Assembly (NCBI RefSeq): GCF_010731615.1
Contig: NZ_AP022618.1
Coordinates: 1,674,001 to 1,738,000, forward strand
Length of the DNA: 64,000 nucleotides
DNA from: Mycolicibacterium insubricum
Lineage (GTDB): Bacteria > Actinomycetota > Actinomycetes > Mycobacteriales > Mycobacteriaceae
Direction: 5' to 3'
Each line of letters starts with the position of its first letter. Within the stretch, counting starts at the first letter, position 1. The translations under genes and the position numbers were made by a program. Shown piece after piece: positions 35,107 through 43,545 of the stretch. The notes under the pieces are model-generated. The model was not told where the DNA came from, ran no database searches, and saw only the letters and a list, made by a program, of their open reading frames with translations.

Positions 35107-35428
35107 GCCGCATCGGCAGCGGCTTGTCCCGCCACTGCACGGCCATGTTGATGTTCGCCGGGTAGACGCCGAGGAACAGCAGCGTCGCGACCAGGCCGCC
35201 CTGGCGTCGGGTGGCCGGTGCGGCCAGCAGGGCGGCGGTGCCGAGCTCGGCCACGCCGGAGGCGTAGGTGTAGAAGCGCTGACCGCCCGGAAGCTGCTCG
35301 GGAACGATCTCGTCGAACCGCTTGGGGATCAGGAAATGCAGCACCCCCATCAGCGTCAAGGCCCCGGCCATGCCGAGGGCGAGCCTGCTGGTATCTGGTG
35401 CGTCGGTCCGACTCACGGGAAGGGTCAT
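35033..35428 (-). CDS. DoxX-like membrane protein
   Basis: A 131-residue protein with four predicted helices, of the DoxX family: GALTLMGVLHFLIPKRFDEI, ASGVAELGTAALLAA, VATLLFLGVYPANINMAV and LRLPMQLPMILAALRVWR-like end. DoxX relatives have been linked to thiol and oxidative-stress protection in mycobacteria. Start ATG at 35428; the stop lies inside the adnB coding region. It stands alone on the minus strand. Confidence 0.85.
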   Translation of the reverse strand: MTLPVSRTDAPDTSRLALGMAGALTLMGVLHFLIPKRFDEIVPEQLPGGQRFYTYASGVAELGTAALLAAPATRRQGGLVATLLFLGVYPANINMAVQWRDKPLPMRLIALGRLPMQLPMILAALRVWRHS

Positions 35429-35473
35429 GCTTTCATTGTGGGGTGCCTCGGGCAGAACAGGTGACACAACGGC

Positions 35474-36559
35474 GTGGCGAACACTAGATTGCGCCGCCGG
35501 CTGCGCGGCCTCAACGACGAGCTGACCAGCAAGCCCGACGCGGCACTGCTGGACACCCTGCATATTCCGGAGAAGTTCGTCAGCCCGGTCAACCGCATTG
35601 TGCGGCGCGTGCTGTACGCGTTCGGCGCGCTGATGGCCGCGGTGCTCATCGTCTACTTCGACCGCAGCGGCTACCACGATATTCAGGGCGACGGTGACCT
35701 TTCGTTCCTGGACTGCCTCTACTACGCGACGGTGTCGCTGTCGACGACGGGATACGGCGACATCACGCCGTACGCACCGTCGGCCCGGCTGGTCAACGTC
35801 CTGGTCATCACGCCGTTGCGGGTCGCCTTCCTGATCGTGCTCATCGGTACCACCGTCGAGACGCTGACCGCCGCGTCGCGCCAGGCGTTCAACATTCAGC
35901 GTTGGAGGAAATCCGTGCGCAACCACACCATCGTCGTCGGTTATGGCACGAAGGGTAAGACCGCGGTCACCGCGATGATCGGCGACGGCACCCCGCCCGG
36001 GGACATCGTCGTCGTCGACACCGACCAGGCCACCCTGGAGCGCGCCGCGGTCGCCGGGCTCGTCACCGTCAAGGGCGACGCCAACCGCGCCGACGTGCTG
36101 CGTCTGGCCGGTGCGCAGCATGCCGCGGCGATCATCGTCGCCACCAACAGCGACCCGACCGCGGTGATGGTCACCCTGACCGCCCGCGAGCTGGCCCCCA
36201 ACGCCAAGATCATCGCCTCGATCCGCGAGTCGGAGAACCAGCACCTTCTCAAGCAGTCCGGCGCCGACTCGGTGGTGGTGTCCTCGGAGACCGCGGGGCG
36301 TCTGCTGGGTATCGCGACCGCCATGCCGAGCGTGGTGGAGCTCATCGAGGACCTGCTGACCCCGGATGCCGGCTTCGCCATCGCCGAGCGCGCGGTGGAG
36401 CGCAAGGAAGTAGGCGGTTCGCCCAAACACCTCGGCGACATGGTGCTGGGCATCGTGCGCGACGGCAAGCTGATGCGCGTCGGCGACCCCGAGGCCGACG
36501 CGGTGGAGGCCGACGACCAGCTGTTGTACGTGCGCACGGTCGCCGACGACAATGACTGA
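35474..36559 (+). CDS. potassium channel with RCK/TrkA-N domain
   Basis: A 361-residue K+ channel of the MthK/Kch kind: transmembrane helix near 45-62, pore with filter STTGYGD (T92 to D96), second transmembrane helix (VLVITPLRVAFLIVLIG, about 107-126), and a cytoplasmic RCK domain with NAD-type GYGTKGK loop near 155 followed by an RCK_C half. Ligand or NAD(H) gating is a family inference. Recalled counterpart Rv3200c. GTG start; overlaps nudC by 8 bp. Confidence 0.92.
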   Translation: MANTRLRRRLRGLNDELTSKPDAALLDTLHIPEKFVSPVNRIVRRVLYAFGALMAAVLIVYFDRSGYHDIQGDGDLSFLDCLYYATVSLSTTGYGDITPYAPSARLVNVLVITPLRVAFLIVLIGTTVETLTAASRQAFNIQRWRKSVRNHTIVVGYGTKGKTAVTAMIGDGTPPGDIVVVDTDQATLERAAVAGLVTVKGDANRADVLRLAGAQHAAAIIVATNSDPTAVMVTLTARELAPNAKIIASIRESENQHLLKQSGADSVVVSSETAGRLLGIATAMPSVVELIEDLLTPDAGFAIAERAVERKEVGGSPKHLGDMVLGIVRDGKLMRVGDPEADAVEADDQLLYVRTVADDND

Positions 36560-37475
36560 CTTCGCGCTGCGCGCGGTGCCACTGCTGGCCCGTGTCGGCG
36601 CCGACCGATCCGATGCCCTGCGCACCGACGTGGACGCGGCCGCCGCCGGCTGGCCGAGCGCCGGGCTGCTGTGGGTCGACCCGCGCGGCCGGGTGCTGGT
36701 GTCCGGGCCGGCCGTCGTCCTGTCCGACACCGAAAAGCTGGGCCCGACCCCGCCGCGCGAGGCGGTCTTCCTGGGCAAGCTGCCCGGCGACGACGGCCGC
36801 GCGGTCTGGGCGATGCGCGGACCGTTGCCCGACGGGCCCGGGGCGCCGATGGACGTGCGGCGCGACGCCGTCGGCCTCGACGACCTCAGTGCCCAGCTTC
36901 TCGTCACCGCGCTGGCGCTGCTGAACTGGCACGACAACGCCCGCTTCAGCCCGGCCGACGCCACCCCGCTGCGCCCGGCGCGCGCCGGCTGGGCCCGGGT
37001 GGATCCGGTGACCGGGCACGAGGAGTTCCCGCGGATCGACCCGGCGGTGATCGTCCTGGTGCACGACGGCGCCGACCGGATGGTGCTGGCCCGCCAGCAC
37101 GGTTGGCCGGACCGGATGTTCTCGCTGCTGGCCGGTTTCGTTGAGGCCGGCGAATCCTTCGAGACGTGCGTGGCCCGCGAGATCCGCGAAGAGGTCGGCA
37201 TCGACGTGTGGGACCCGCGTTACCTGGGCAGCCAGCCGTGGCCGTTTCCGCGGTCGCTGATGGTGGGCTTCCACGCCCAGGCCGACCCCGCGCAGCCCTT
37301 CGCCTACCACGACGGCGAGATCGTCGAGGCCCGCTGGTTCACCCGCGAGCAGGTCCGTGCGGCGCTGGCCGCCGGTGACTGGACCACCGCCGACGCCAAT
37401 GCGGCGTTTGTGGTCCCCGGTTCGGTGTCCATCGCCCGGGAGATCATCGAATCCTGGGCGTATTCGCAGGACTGA
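36552..37475 (+). CDS. nudC: NAD(H) pyrophosphatase NudC
   Basis: Nudix hydrolase of 307 residues that cleaves NADH (and possibly NAD-capped RNA) to NMN(H) and AMP. The Nudix box runs from G195 with REIREEVGI at 209-217, and the family signature SQPWPFPRS is at 227-235. The four zinc-ribbon cysteines of E. coli NudC are replaced (Ser133, Asp136, Asp151, Thr154), which I believe is also true of M. tuberculosis. P229 corresponds to the residue I recall as Gln237 in the inactive M. tuberculosis enzyme, so this one should be active. Overlaps the K+ channel gene. Confidence 0.92.
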   Translation: MTDFALRAVPLLARVGADRSDALRTDVDAAAAGWPSAGLLWVDPRGRVLVSGPAVVLSDTEKLGPTPPREAVFLGKLPGDDGRAVWAMRGPLPDGPGAPMDVRRDAVGLDDLSAQLLVTALALLNWHDNARFSPADATPLRPARAGWARVDPVTGHEEFPRIDPAVIVLVHDGADRMVLARQHGWPDRMFSLLAGFVEAGESFETCVAREIREEVGIDVWDPRYLGSQPWPFPRSLMVGFHAQADPAQPFAYHDGEIVEARWFTREQVRAALAAGDWTTADANAAFVVPGSVSIAREIIESWAYSQD

Positions 37476-37597
37476 CAATGGTTTCGGTGACGGGAATGGT
37501 CGGGCGGGCGCTTGTGGCCGCGATTCTTGCGTTGGGTTGTGCGACGGCGTGTTCGTCTTGTGGCACTCGACAAGGCGTGTCCGGCCTGAGCAGGTAC

Positions 37598-39172
37598 CTA
37601 TTTCGCAGCGTGGACCACGATCTCGGACAGCTCGGTCTTGCTCTGCCCGCCGGTAGTGCCCAGCGTCGAAATCCACACCAGCAGATACGACGTCGGCGAC
37701 GAGGCGTTCACCGTGATCGTGTTCTCGCCCGGCTGCAGGGTCTTCGGGTCGGTCAGCGCGGTGGTGTCATCCAGCGCAGCCGGATTAGCCGAGGTCGCCG
37801 ACCGGATCTGAATCGCCGTCCCGGTACTGGGCAACCGCACGCTCACAGTTGCGACCTTGGTCGGTGACGGGAGTTCCAGCATCAGGCCGATACCCGGTTT
37901 GAATGTCGGGAACGGCACCGCGTCGGTGTAGGTGTCGGTGCGCCACCCGGTGTTCGGGTCACCGTCGATGGCCCGCTCGGCCTTGTCGGGGCTGTCCGGG
38001 TCGCCGCCGGGGGAGAAGACCGTCGCCTTCACCGGGTGGACCACGGCGCCGGGCTGGACGTCGGAATCGTCGTGGTACAGCACGATCGACGCAAACACGG
38101 TCAACACGGCGACCAGCACCGCCGCGAGCGCGATGATCAAACGCCGACGTTTGCGCGTCGGTTCGGTCGTCGGCAGGGGCAGCGGCGCGGTCGACGGGCC
38201 CACCTGTTCGCCGGTATCGGGAGCCAACAGCTCGTCGGGACTGAGGACACCGGTGTACTCGAGCGTTTGCTCGCGTGGCGCCGGCCTCGCAGCAGGTGCC
38301 GGCGATGGCACCTGCCGATGCGATACCGGGACGGCTACGGCCTGACCGTGCAGCGCCGCGCGTGCCGCGGCGGCCAGCTCCGCGGCGGTCTGGAAACGCT
38401 GCGCGGGATCGGTGGCCATCCCCTTGGCGATCACCGAATCGAATTCGGTTGGCACATCGGTGTTCACCCGGCTCGGTTCGGGAGGCGGCAGGTGCACGTG
38501 ACCCCACAGCTGCTCTTCCAGGCTCTGCCCGACATACGGTTTCGCGCCGGTCAGGCACTCGTAGAACACGCACGCCAGCGAGTAGATGTCGGCGCGCTGG
38601 TCGGCGGTCTCGGCCGCGGTGAAGCGCTCCGGCGCGATGTAGGCGACCGTCCCGACCGTCGCCCCGGTACTGGTCAGCTGGTCCTCGCCGGGGGCGCGTG
38701 CGATGCCGAAGTCGATCAGGTACAGGAAGTTCTTCGGCGTGATGAGCAGGTTCGCGGGTTTGATGTCGCGGTGTTCCAACCCGGCCTCGTGGGCGGCGTC
38801 GAGCGCGGCGGCCGCCTGTTCGAGCAGCGACACCGCCTGCTCGGGCGGCAGTGCCCCTTCGCGCAGCAGGGTGCCCAGGTCGGTGCCGTCGATCAGCGGC
38901 ATCGAGATGAACAGCCGGTTGTCGATCTCCCCGGAGTCGAAGATCGGCACGATGTGCGGTTCGTTAAGGGCGGCGGCGATGCGGGCTTCGCGGCGGAACC
39001 GCTCCTCGAACACCGGGTCGGTGGCGGCGCGGGCGTGCAGCACCTTCAGCGCGACCTCGCGCCCGAGCGCGGTGTCGTACGCGCGGTACACCTGCCCCAT
39101 GCCGCCGGTGCCCAGCGTCCCGCGCAGCCGGTACCGCCCGAACTCCTCGTCCATCCCTGAATTCTCGCTCAT
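37598..39172 (-). CDS. membrane Ser/Thr protein kinase with discoidin-like extracytoplasmic domain
   Basis: A 524-residue Hanks-type kinase. Glycine loop GTGGMG at 21-26, ATP lysine K43, HRDIKPAN with catalytic D136, DFG at 154-156 and APE at 180-182. A Pro-rich juxtamembrane linker leads to a transmembrane helix (about 345-366), and the outer 155 residues form a beta domain like the F5/8 type C (discoidin) fold: RAIDGDPNTGWRTD with the typical GD-x-T-xW motif. Start at 39172 overlaps the upstream beta-propeller gene (ATGA); a second ATG at 39154 is possible. I do not recognise it as pknA-pknL; a carbohydrate or peptidoglycan sensor is a plausible role. Confidence 0.85.
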   Translation of the reverse strand: MSENSGMDEEFGRYRLRGTLGTGGMGQVYRAYDTALGREVALKVLHARAATDPVFEERFRREARIAAALNEPHIVPIFDSGEIDNRLFISMPLIDGTDLGTLLREGALPPEQAVSLLEQAAAALDAAHEAGLEHRDIKPANLLITPKNFLYLIDFGIARAPGEDQLTSTGATVGTVAYIAPERFTAAETADQRADIYSLACVFYECLTGAKPYVGQSLEEQLWGHVHLPPPEPSRVNTDVPTEFDSVIAKGMATDPAQRFQTAAELAAAARAALHGQAVAVPVSHRQVPSPAPAARPAPREQTLEYTGVLSPDELLAPDTGEQVGPSTAPLPLPTTEPTRKRRRLIIALAAVLVAVLTVFASIVLYHDDSDVQPGAVVHPVKATVFSPGGDPDSPDKAERAIDGDPNTGWRTDTYTDAVPFPTFKPGIGLMLELPSPTKVATVSVRLPSTGTAIQIRSATSANPAALDDTTALTDPKTLQPGENTITVNASSPTSYLLVWISTLGTTGGQSKTELSEIVVHAAK

Positions 39173-40200
39173 CGCCCCAGCACCTCGACGGTCCTGTCCT
39201 TGGTATTGATGACGTAGACCCGGTGGGTGTCGGTGTCGACGGCCAGTGAACCGGGGTTTCCGCCGACCTGCACGCTCCCGGCGAGCGCGTTGCGGGTGGT
39301 GTCCAGTATCGACACCGTCCCGGCCTGGTAGTCGGTCAGGTACACCGTGTGGAGTCCGGGGTCGACGGCAGCGAATCCGACGTGTATTCCGAGGTGCAGC
39401 GTGCCCGTGACGGTGTTGTTCGTGGTGTCGACGACGGTCACCGGGTTGTCGGTGCCCGGGTCTGCACTCGTTGCGCCCACGCTGGTACTGGTGAGATACG
39501 CGCGGTGCACACCGGGGTCGACGACGACGTCGTGGGCGCTTTCCGGCAGTTTGATCGTGTCGGTCACCGCGGCATGCTCGGTGTCGACGACCGTCAGCGA
39601 TTTGTCCAGCATCCCGGTCACGTAGGCGGTGGCGGGCTGCGGGGCCAATGCCAGTGCGAATGGAGTGTCGACCGGGGTCCGGCTGCTGACCGTGTTGGTC
39701 GCGATGTCGATGACGGCCAGTCCGCTTTGCGCGGTGATGGTGGTGACGTAGGCGGTGTGCCGCTGCGGGTCGATCACGATCGCCCCCGGGCCTTCGAGGG
39801 GGATCACGGCGGTCACGGCCTTGGTTGCCGGATCGACGACCGAGACGGCCTCGTCGGCGGTATTCGTGACATAGAGCGTGCCGCTGTCCGGCTCGACGGC
39901 GACGCTGATCGGAGCCTTGTCGACGGGAATCGTCGCGGTGACCGCGTTGGTCGTGGTGTCGATGACCGAGATCGTCTTGTCCTCGCGATTGGTGACGTAG
40001 GCGGCGTGCCGCTGCGGATCGACCGCGACATCTCGCGCGCCTTTTCCGACCGGGACGGTGGCGATCACCGTCGGGGCGGTGGTCTTCTTGGTGTTGGTGG
40101 CGTAGACCAGCCACGCCGTCACTGCGACCGCAACGACGACGACCGCGGTCACGAGGGCGATGAGCCGACCGCGCCGCGACGGCTTCGCCTGCATCGTCAC
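39169..40200 (-). CDS. membrane-anchored YVTN-family beta-propeller protein
   Basis: A 343-residue protein with a short basic cytoplasmic end, a transmembrane helix (LIALVTAVVVVAVAVTAWLVY, near residue 13-33) and seven or so YVTN-type blades outside (repeats such as HAAYVTNREDKTISVIDTTT and LYVTNTADEAVSVVDPATK, spaced about 42 residues). It lies directly upstream of the kinase and shares ATGA with it, so the two are co-translated; both are single-pass with large outer domains, which suggests a shared receptor unit. The GTG at 40200 is chosen for its GGAGG at 5-nt spacing; ATG at 40194 is equal in frame. Confidence 0.82.
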   Translation of the reverse strand: MTMQAKPSRRGRLIALVTAVVVVAVAVTAWLVYATNTKKTTAPTVIATVPVGKGARDVAVDPQRHAAYVTNREDKTISVIDTTTNAVTATIPVDKAPISVAVEPDSGTLYVTNTADEAVSVVDPATKAVTAVIPLEGPGAIVIDPQRHTAYVTTITAQSGLAVIDIATNTVSSRTPVDTPFALALAPQPATAYVTGMLDKSLTVVDTEHAAVTDTIKLPESAHDVVVDPGVHRAYLTSTSVGATSADPGTDNPVTVVDTTNNTVTGTLHLGIHVGFAAVDPGLHTVYLTDYQAGTVSILDTTRNALAGSVQVGGNPGSLAVDTDTHRVYVINTKDRTVEVLGR

Positions 40201-40324
40201 TGCGCCCTCCCGTCGGCCTATGACCACCCTACTGACCGTGGTCGGGGCCTCGTGACGCCGAATGTCGCGTGATGTGCGACGACACGTCGAGAGGGTGGCA
40301 CACAAGCCGACACTGGGCGGAAGG

Positions 40325-40567
40325 TCAGACCCCGAGCTTCGCCTTGACCTCGCGCAGGCTCGGGTTGGTCAGCGTGGACCCGTCGGGGAACCGCATCGTC
40401 GGGACCGTCTGGTTGCCGCCGTTGGCGGACTCGACGAACTTCGCCGCCTCCGGGTCGTGCTCGATGTCGACCTTGCTGTACTCGATCCCGGACGCCTTCA
40501 GCTGGGTCTCCAGCCGCCGGCAGTAGCCGCACCACACCGTCGAGTACATGATCAGTCCGTCGCTCAT
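40325..40567 (-). CDS. mrx1: mycoredoxin-1
   Basis: An 80-residue glutaredoxin-like protein that reduces mycothiol mixed disulfides. The redox motif is CGYC (C13 and C16) in YSTVWCGYCRRL; the cis-proline is in TVPTMRF. The sequence fits recalled Rv3198A. It is divergent from uvrD2 with 98 bp between starts; a SigH-type promoter is present in the gap (40577-40603). Confidence 0.94.
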   Translation of the reverse strand: MSDGLIMYSTVWCGYCRRLETQLKASGIEYSKVDIEHDPEAAKFVESANGGNQTVPTMRFPDGSTLTNPSLREVKAKLGV

Positions 40568-40576
40568 AGTGCGACC

Positions 40577-40603
40577 AACCTATCCCGGCCTGGCAGGTAT
40601 TCC
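40577..40603 (-). promoter_or_regulatory. SigH-type promoter of mycoredoxin, probably leaderless
   Basis: On the minus strand: GGAAT (40603-40599), a 19-nt spacer, then GTT (40579-40577), followed by G. This is the same layout as the sigH promoter. Only 9 nt separate GTT from the ATG at 40567, so transcription would begin at or just before the start codon and the mRNA would be leaderless or nearly so. Confidence 0.65.
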
Positions 40604-40665
40604 CCAGCCACACCCGGGCCTACCCGACGTTGTCGGTGCGGCCTGACAGACTGTGCCCGATACCC

Positions 40666-42792
40666 ATGAATGCGATCTCCTCGGCCCTGGTGGCCGGTCT
40701 CGACGACGAGCAGCGCGCTGCCGTGCTGGCCCCGCGCGGCCCGGTGTGCGTGCTGGCCGGCGCCGGCACCGGCAAGACCCGCACCATCACCCACCGCATC
40801 GCACACCTGGTGGCCTCCGGGCACGTCGCCCCCGGGCAGGTGCTGGCGGTGACCTTCACCGCCCGGGCGGCCGGCGAGATGCGCGGACGGCTGCGGTCCC
40901 TGGAGGCCGGGCTCGGTGACGACGCCGGGGTGGCCCGGCTCGGGTCCGTGCAGGCCGTCACCTTCCACGCTGCAGCCCGGCGCCAGCTGCAGTACTTCTG
41001 GCCGCGGGTGGTCGGCGGCACCGGCTGGCAGCTGCTGGACTCCAAGTTCTCCATCGTCGCCCAGGCCGCCAACCGGGCGAAACTGTCCACCAGCACCGAC
41101 ACCGTGCGCGACCTGGCCGGTGAGATCGAGTGGGCCAAGGCGTCGCTGGTCACCCCGGAGACCTACCCGGATGCCGTCGCCAAGATCGGGCGCGACATCC
41201 CGATGGACGCCGCGCAGATCGCCGCCGTCTACGCCAACTACGAGACGCTCAAGGCCCGCGGCGAGGTCGCGCTGCTGGACTTCGACGACCTGCTGCTGCA
41301 CACCGCCGCGGCCATCGAGAACGACGCCGCCGTCGCCGCCGAGTTTCGCGACCGCTACCGCTGCTTCGTCGTCGACGAGTACCAGGACGTCACCCCGCTG
41401 CAGCAGCGGGTTTTGACGGCCTGGCTCGGCGATCGCGACGACATCACCGTCGTCGGCGACGCCAACCAGACCATCTACTCGTTCACCGGCGCCACCCCGG
41501 ACTACCTGCTGGACTTCCCGCGCCGCTATCCCGAGGCCACCGTCGTGCGCCTGGAGCGCGACTACCGCTCCACCCCGCAGGTGGTGTCACTGGCCAACCG
41601 GGTCATCGGCGCCGCCCACGGGCGGGTCGCCGGCAGCCGGCTGCAACTGATCGGCCAGCGCCCACCCGGCCCGACGCCGAGTTTCAGCGAGCATCCCGAC
41701 GAAGTCGCCGAGGCCACCGCCGTCGCCCGCACCATCGGCGCGCTCATCGAGGCCGGCACCGAACCGGCCGAGATCGCCGTGCTGTACCGCATCAACGCCC
41801 AGTCCGAGGTGTACGAGGAGGCGCTGACCGCGGCGTCCATCCCGTTCCAGGTCCGCGGCGGCGAAGGATTCTTCACCCGCCAGGAGATCCGCCAGGCCAT
41901 CGCCGCCCTGGCGCGCGCCGCCGACCGCGAAACCCTGACCGGCCCCGGCCTGCCCGAACTGGTCCGTGACCTGCTCGAACCGCTGGGCCTGACCCCGCAG
42001 CCGCCCGCCGGTCTGCGGGCCCGGGAACGCTGGGACGCCCTGGACGCGCTGGCAGTCCTGGTCGACGAGGAGGTCGAACTGCGCCCCGATCTCACCCTGG
42101 CCGGCGTGGTCACCGAACTGCGGATGCGTGCCGATGCCCGCCACGCCCCGACCGTGCAGGGCGTGACGCTGGCGTCCCTGCACGCCGCCAAGGGCCTGGA
42201 GTGGGACGCGGTGTTCCTGGTCGGGCTGGCCGACGGCACCCTGCCGATCAGCCACGCCCTGGCACACGGCCCCGACAGCGAGGCTGTCGAGGAGGAACGC
42301 CGGCTGCTCTACGTCGGGGTCACCCGAGCCCGGGAACACCTCGCGCTGAGCTGGGCGCTGGCCCGCGCCCCGGGCGGGCGCCAGGGCCGGCGGCCGTCGC
42401 GGTTCCTCAACGGCATCGCCCCGACGACGGGCCCCTCGGCCGCCCGACCGGCCAAATCGTCGACGAAACGCAGCCGCGGCACTCCGCGCTGCCGGATCTG
42501 CAACGCGACCCTGGGTGACCGCGACGCCATCATCCTGGGCCGCTGCACCAGCTGCCCGTCGAACCTCGACGAGCAACTGCTCGCCGACCTCAAGGAATGG
42601 CGGTCGCGGCGCAAGGACGAACTGAAGGTGCCCGCCTATGTGGTGTTCACCGACAACACGCTGATCGCCATCGCCGAGGCGCTGCCCACCGACGACGCCG
42701 CGCTGACCGCCATCCCCGGCATCGGCACCCGCAAACTCGAACAGTTCGGCGCCGACGTGCTGGCGATGGTGAAGGCCCGCGCCGCCGACTGA
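40666..42792 (+). CDS. uvrD2: ATP-dependent DNA helicase UvrD2 (UvrD-like with HRDC domain)
   Basis: A 708-residue superfamily 1A 3'-5' helicase. Motor motifs: Walker A AGAGTGKT at 31-38 (K37), [19 protein letters not shown], and VTRAREHL. The C-terminal region has a CRICN...CTSC four-cysteine zinc element and an HRDC domain with [21 protein letters not shown] near the end. Start ATG at 40666; a longer frame begins at 40630. Essential in M. tuberculosis as I recall (Rv3198c). Confidence 0.94.
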   Translation: MNAISSALVAGLDDEQRAAVLAPRGPVCVLAGAGTGKTRTITHRIAHLVASGHVAPGQVLAVTFTARAAGEMRGRLRSLEAGLGDDAGVARLGSVQAVTFHAAARRQLQYFWPRVVGGTGWQLLDSKFSIVAQAANRAKLSTSTDTVRDLAGEIEWAKASLVTPETYPDAVAKIGRDIPMDAAQIAAVYANYETLKARGEVALLDFDDLLLHTAAAIENDAAVAAEFRDRYRCFVVDEYQDVTPLQQRVLTAWLGDRDDITVVGDANQTIYSFTGATPDYLLDFPRRYPEATVVRLERDYRSTPQVVSLANRVIGAAHGRVAGSRLQLIGQRPPGPTPSFSEHPDEVAEATAVARTIGALIEAGTEPAEIAVLYRINAQSEVYEEALTAASIPFQVRGGEGFFTRQEIRQAIAALARAADRETLTGPGLPELVRDLLEPLGLTPQPPAGLRARERWDALDALAVLVDEEVELRPDLTLAGVVTELRMRADARHAPTVQGVTLASLHAAKGLEWDAVFLVGLADGTLPISHALAHGPDSEAVEEERRLLYVGVTRAREHLALSWALARAPGGRQGRRPSRFLNGIAPTTGPSAARPAKSSTKRSRGTPRCRICNATLGDRDAIILGRCTSCPSNLDEQLLADLKEWRSRRKDELKVPAYVVFTDNTLIAIAEALPTDDAALTAIPGIGTRKLEQFGADVLAMVKARAAD

Positions 42793-42810
42793 ATCACGAA
42801 ACCGCAGGTC

Positions 42811-42849
42811 AAAAATGAGTTGTGGCCCGCGGTAAATACCGACTAGCCT
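42811..42849 (+). promoter_or_regulatory. whiB7 promoter with AT-rich WhiB7 box
   Basis: AT-rich AAAAATGAG at 42811-42819, -35-like TTGTGG at 42820-42825, 18-nt spacer, -10-like TAGCCT at 42844-42849. The AT-rich block just upstream of the -35 is the recalled binding signal for WhiB7 with SigA. The transcript would begin near 42857 and carry a 400-nt leader. Confidence 0.7.
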
Positions 42850-42926
42850 CGAACCCGTCGACCGCGACCCCGGCCGCGGACCGACGCCGACAACACCACG
42901 ACAGCAGACCCGAGAGGAGGGGCGAC

Positions 42927-43094
42927 ATGATTTACACCGATGTGAACCACCGCGACGTATCGGACAGCGGCATGCTCGCCGCTCCGTTCGCCGCCGCGCA
43001 GGCCGGCGCCGCGCTTGCTCTATGGCACGCCGCCCCGGCCGCCAAGCGCCGCGCCGCCGCGTCGCCCGGGTCCCCAATTCGAGGTTTTGCCTAG
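42927..43094 (+). CDS. whiB7 upstream leader ORF (uORF)
   Basis: A 55-codon ORF (MIYTDVNHRDVSDSG at the start, SPIRGFA at the end) with an excellent GAGGAGG ribosome site, 22 nt before the attenuator hairpin. Its place, length class and relation to the terminator match the leader ORF known to control whiB7: when ribosomes stall or fail, the terminator does not form and whiB7 is transcribed. The peptide itself may be incidental. Confidence 0.75.
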   Translation: MIYTDVNHRDVSDSGMLAAPFAAAQAGAALALWHAAPAAKRRAAASPGSPIRGFA

Positions 43095-43115
43095 CAGAAC
43101 CCACGAAAAGCCGAA

Positions 43116-43158
43116 ATGGCCACGGACCCGTCAACCCGGATCCGTGGCCATCGTTTTT
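43116..43158 (+). terminator. whiB7 leader attenuator (intrinsic terminator)
   Basis: Stem ATGGCCACGGACCCG (43116-43130) with its complement (43137-43151; one mismatch) around loop TCAACC, followed by TTTTT at 43154-43158. A canonical intrinsic terminator with a T-tract, rare in mycobacteria, placed between the leader ORF and whiB7. Confidence 0.8.
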
Positions 43159-43256
43159 CGCGACAGACACCGCGAAAACCCTGGTCACCGGGTCCCCACC
43201 CACCCCAGCCGAATCGCCACCGCGACGGCCCAATGACCAGGAAGCAGGTGAACACC

Positions 43257-43520
43257 ATGACCGCGACGGTCGAATCCCGACGGCCGCTGCTGCCGTGTCA
43301 TGTCAACGAGCCGGACCTGTGGTTCGCCGACGATCCGTCCGATCTGGAGAAGGCCAAGGGGCTGTGCGCCGCCTGCCCGCTGCGCGCCCAGTGCCTGTCC
43401 GCGGCCATCGACCGCGCCGAGCCGTGGGGGGTGTGGGGCGGGGAGATCTTCGACCGGGGTGTGGTCGTCGCGCGCAAGCGCCCGCGCGGACGGCCCCGCA
43501 AAACCCCCGTCGCCGCCTGA
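43257..43520 (+). CDS. whiB7: antibiotic-response transcriptional activator WhiB7
   Basis: An 87-residue Wbl regulator with cluster ligands C14, C37, C40 and C46, the EPWGVWGGEIFD turn and a C-terminal AT-hook (RGRPRK). It partners SigA to activate intrinsic drug-resistance genes (erm, tap, eis-like) in response to ribosome-targeting antibiotics. The start at 43257 aligns with the known N-terminus; the open frame to 43116 runs through the attenuator and is excluded. AGGTG lies 6 nt upstream. Confidence 0.95.
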   Translation: MTATVESRRPLLPCHVNEPDLWFADDPSDLEKAKGLCAACPLRAQCLSAAIDRAEPWGVWGGEIFDRGVVVARKRPRGRPRKTPVAA

Positions 43521-43545
43521 AGCGCGGGGACGTCGGCCCCGGCGA

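Noticed and set aside
35033..37201. 722-codon minus-strand frame ending in DoxX
   Set aside because: Only the last 131 codons are real; upstream it is antisense to nudC and the K+ channel.
37478..37867. Plus-strand ORF with a lipoprotein-like start (LALGCATACSSC) after nudC
   Set aside because: No ribosome site, and most of it is antisense to the kinase gene; at best the decayed start of a lost gene.
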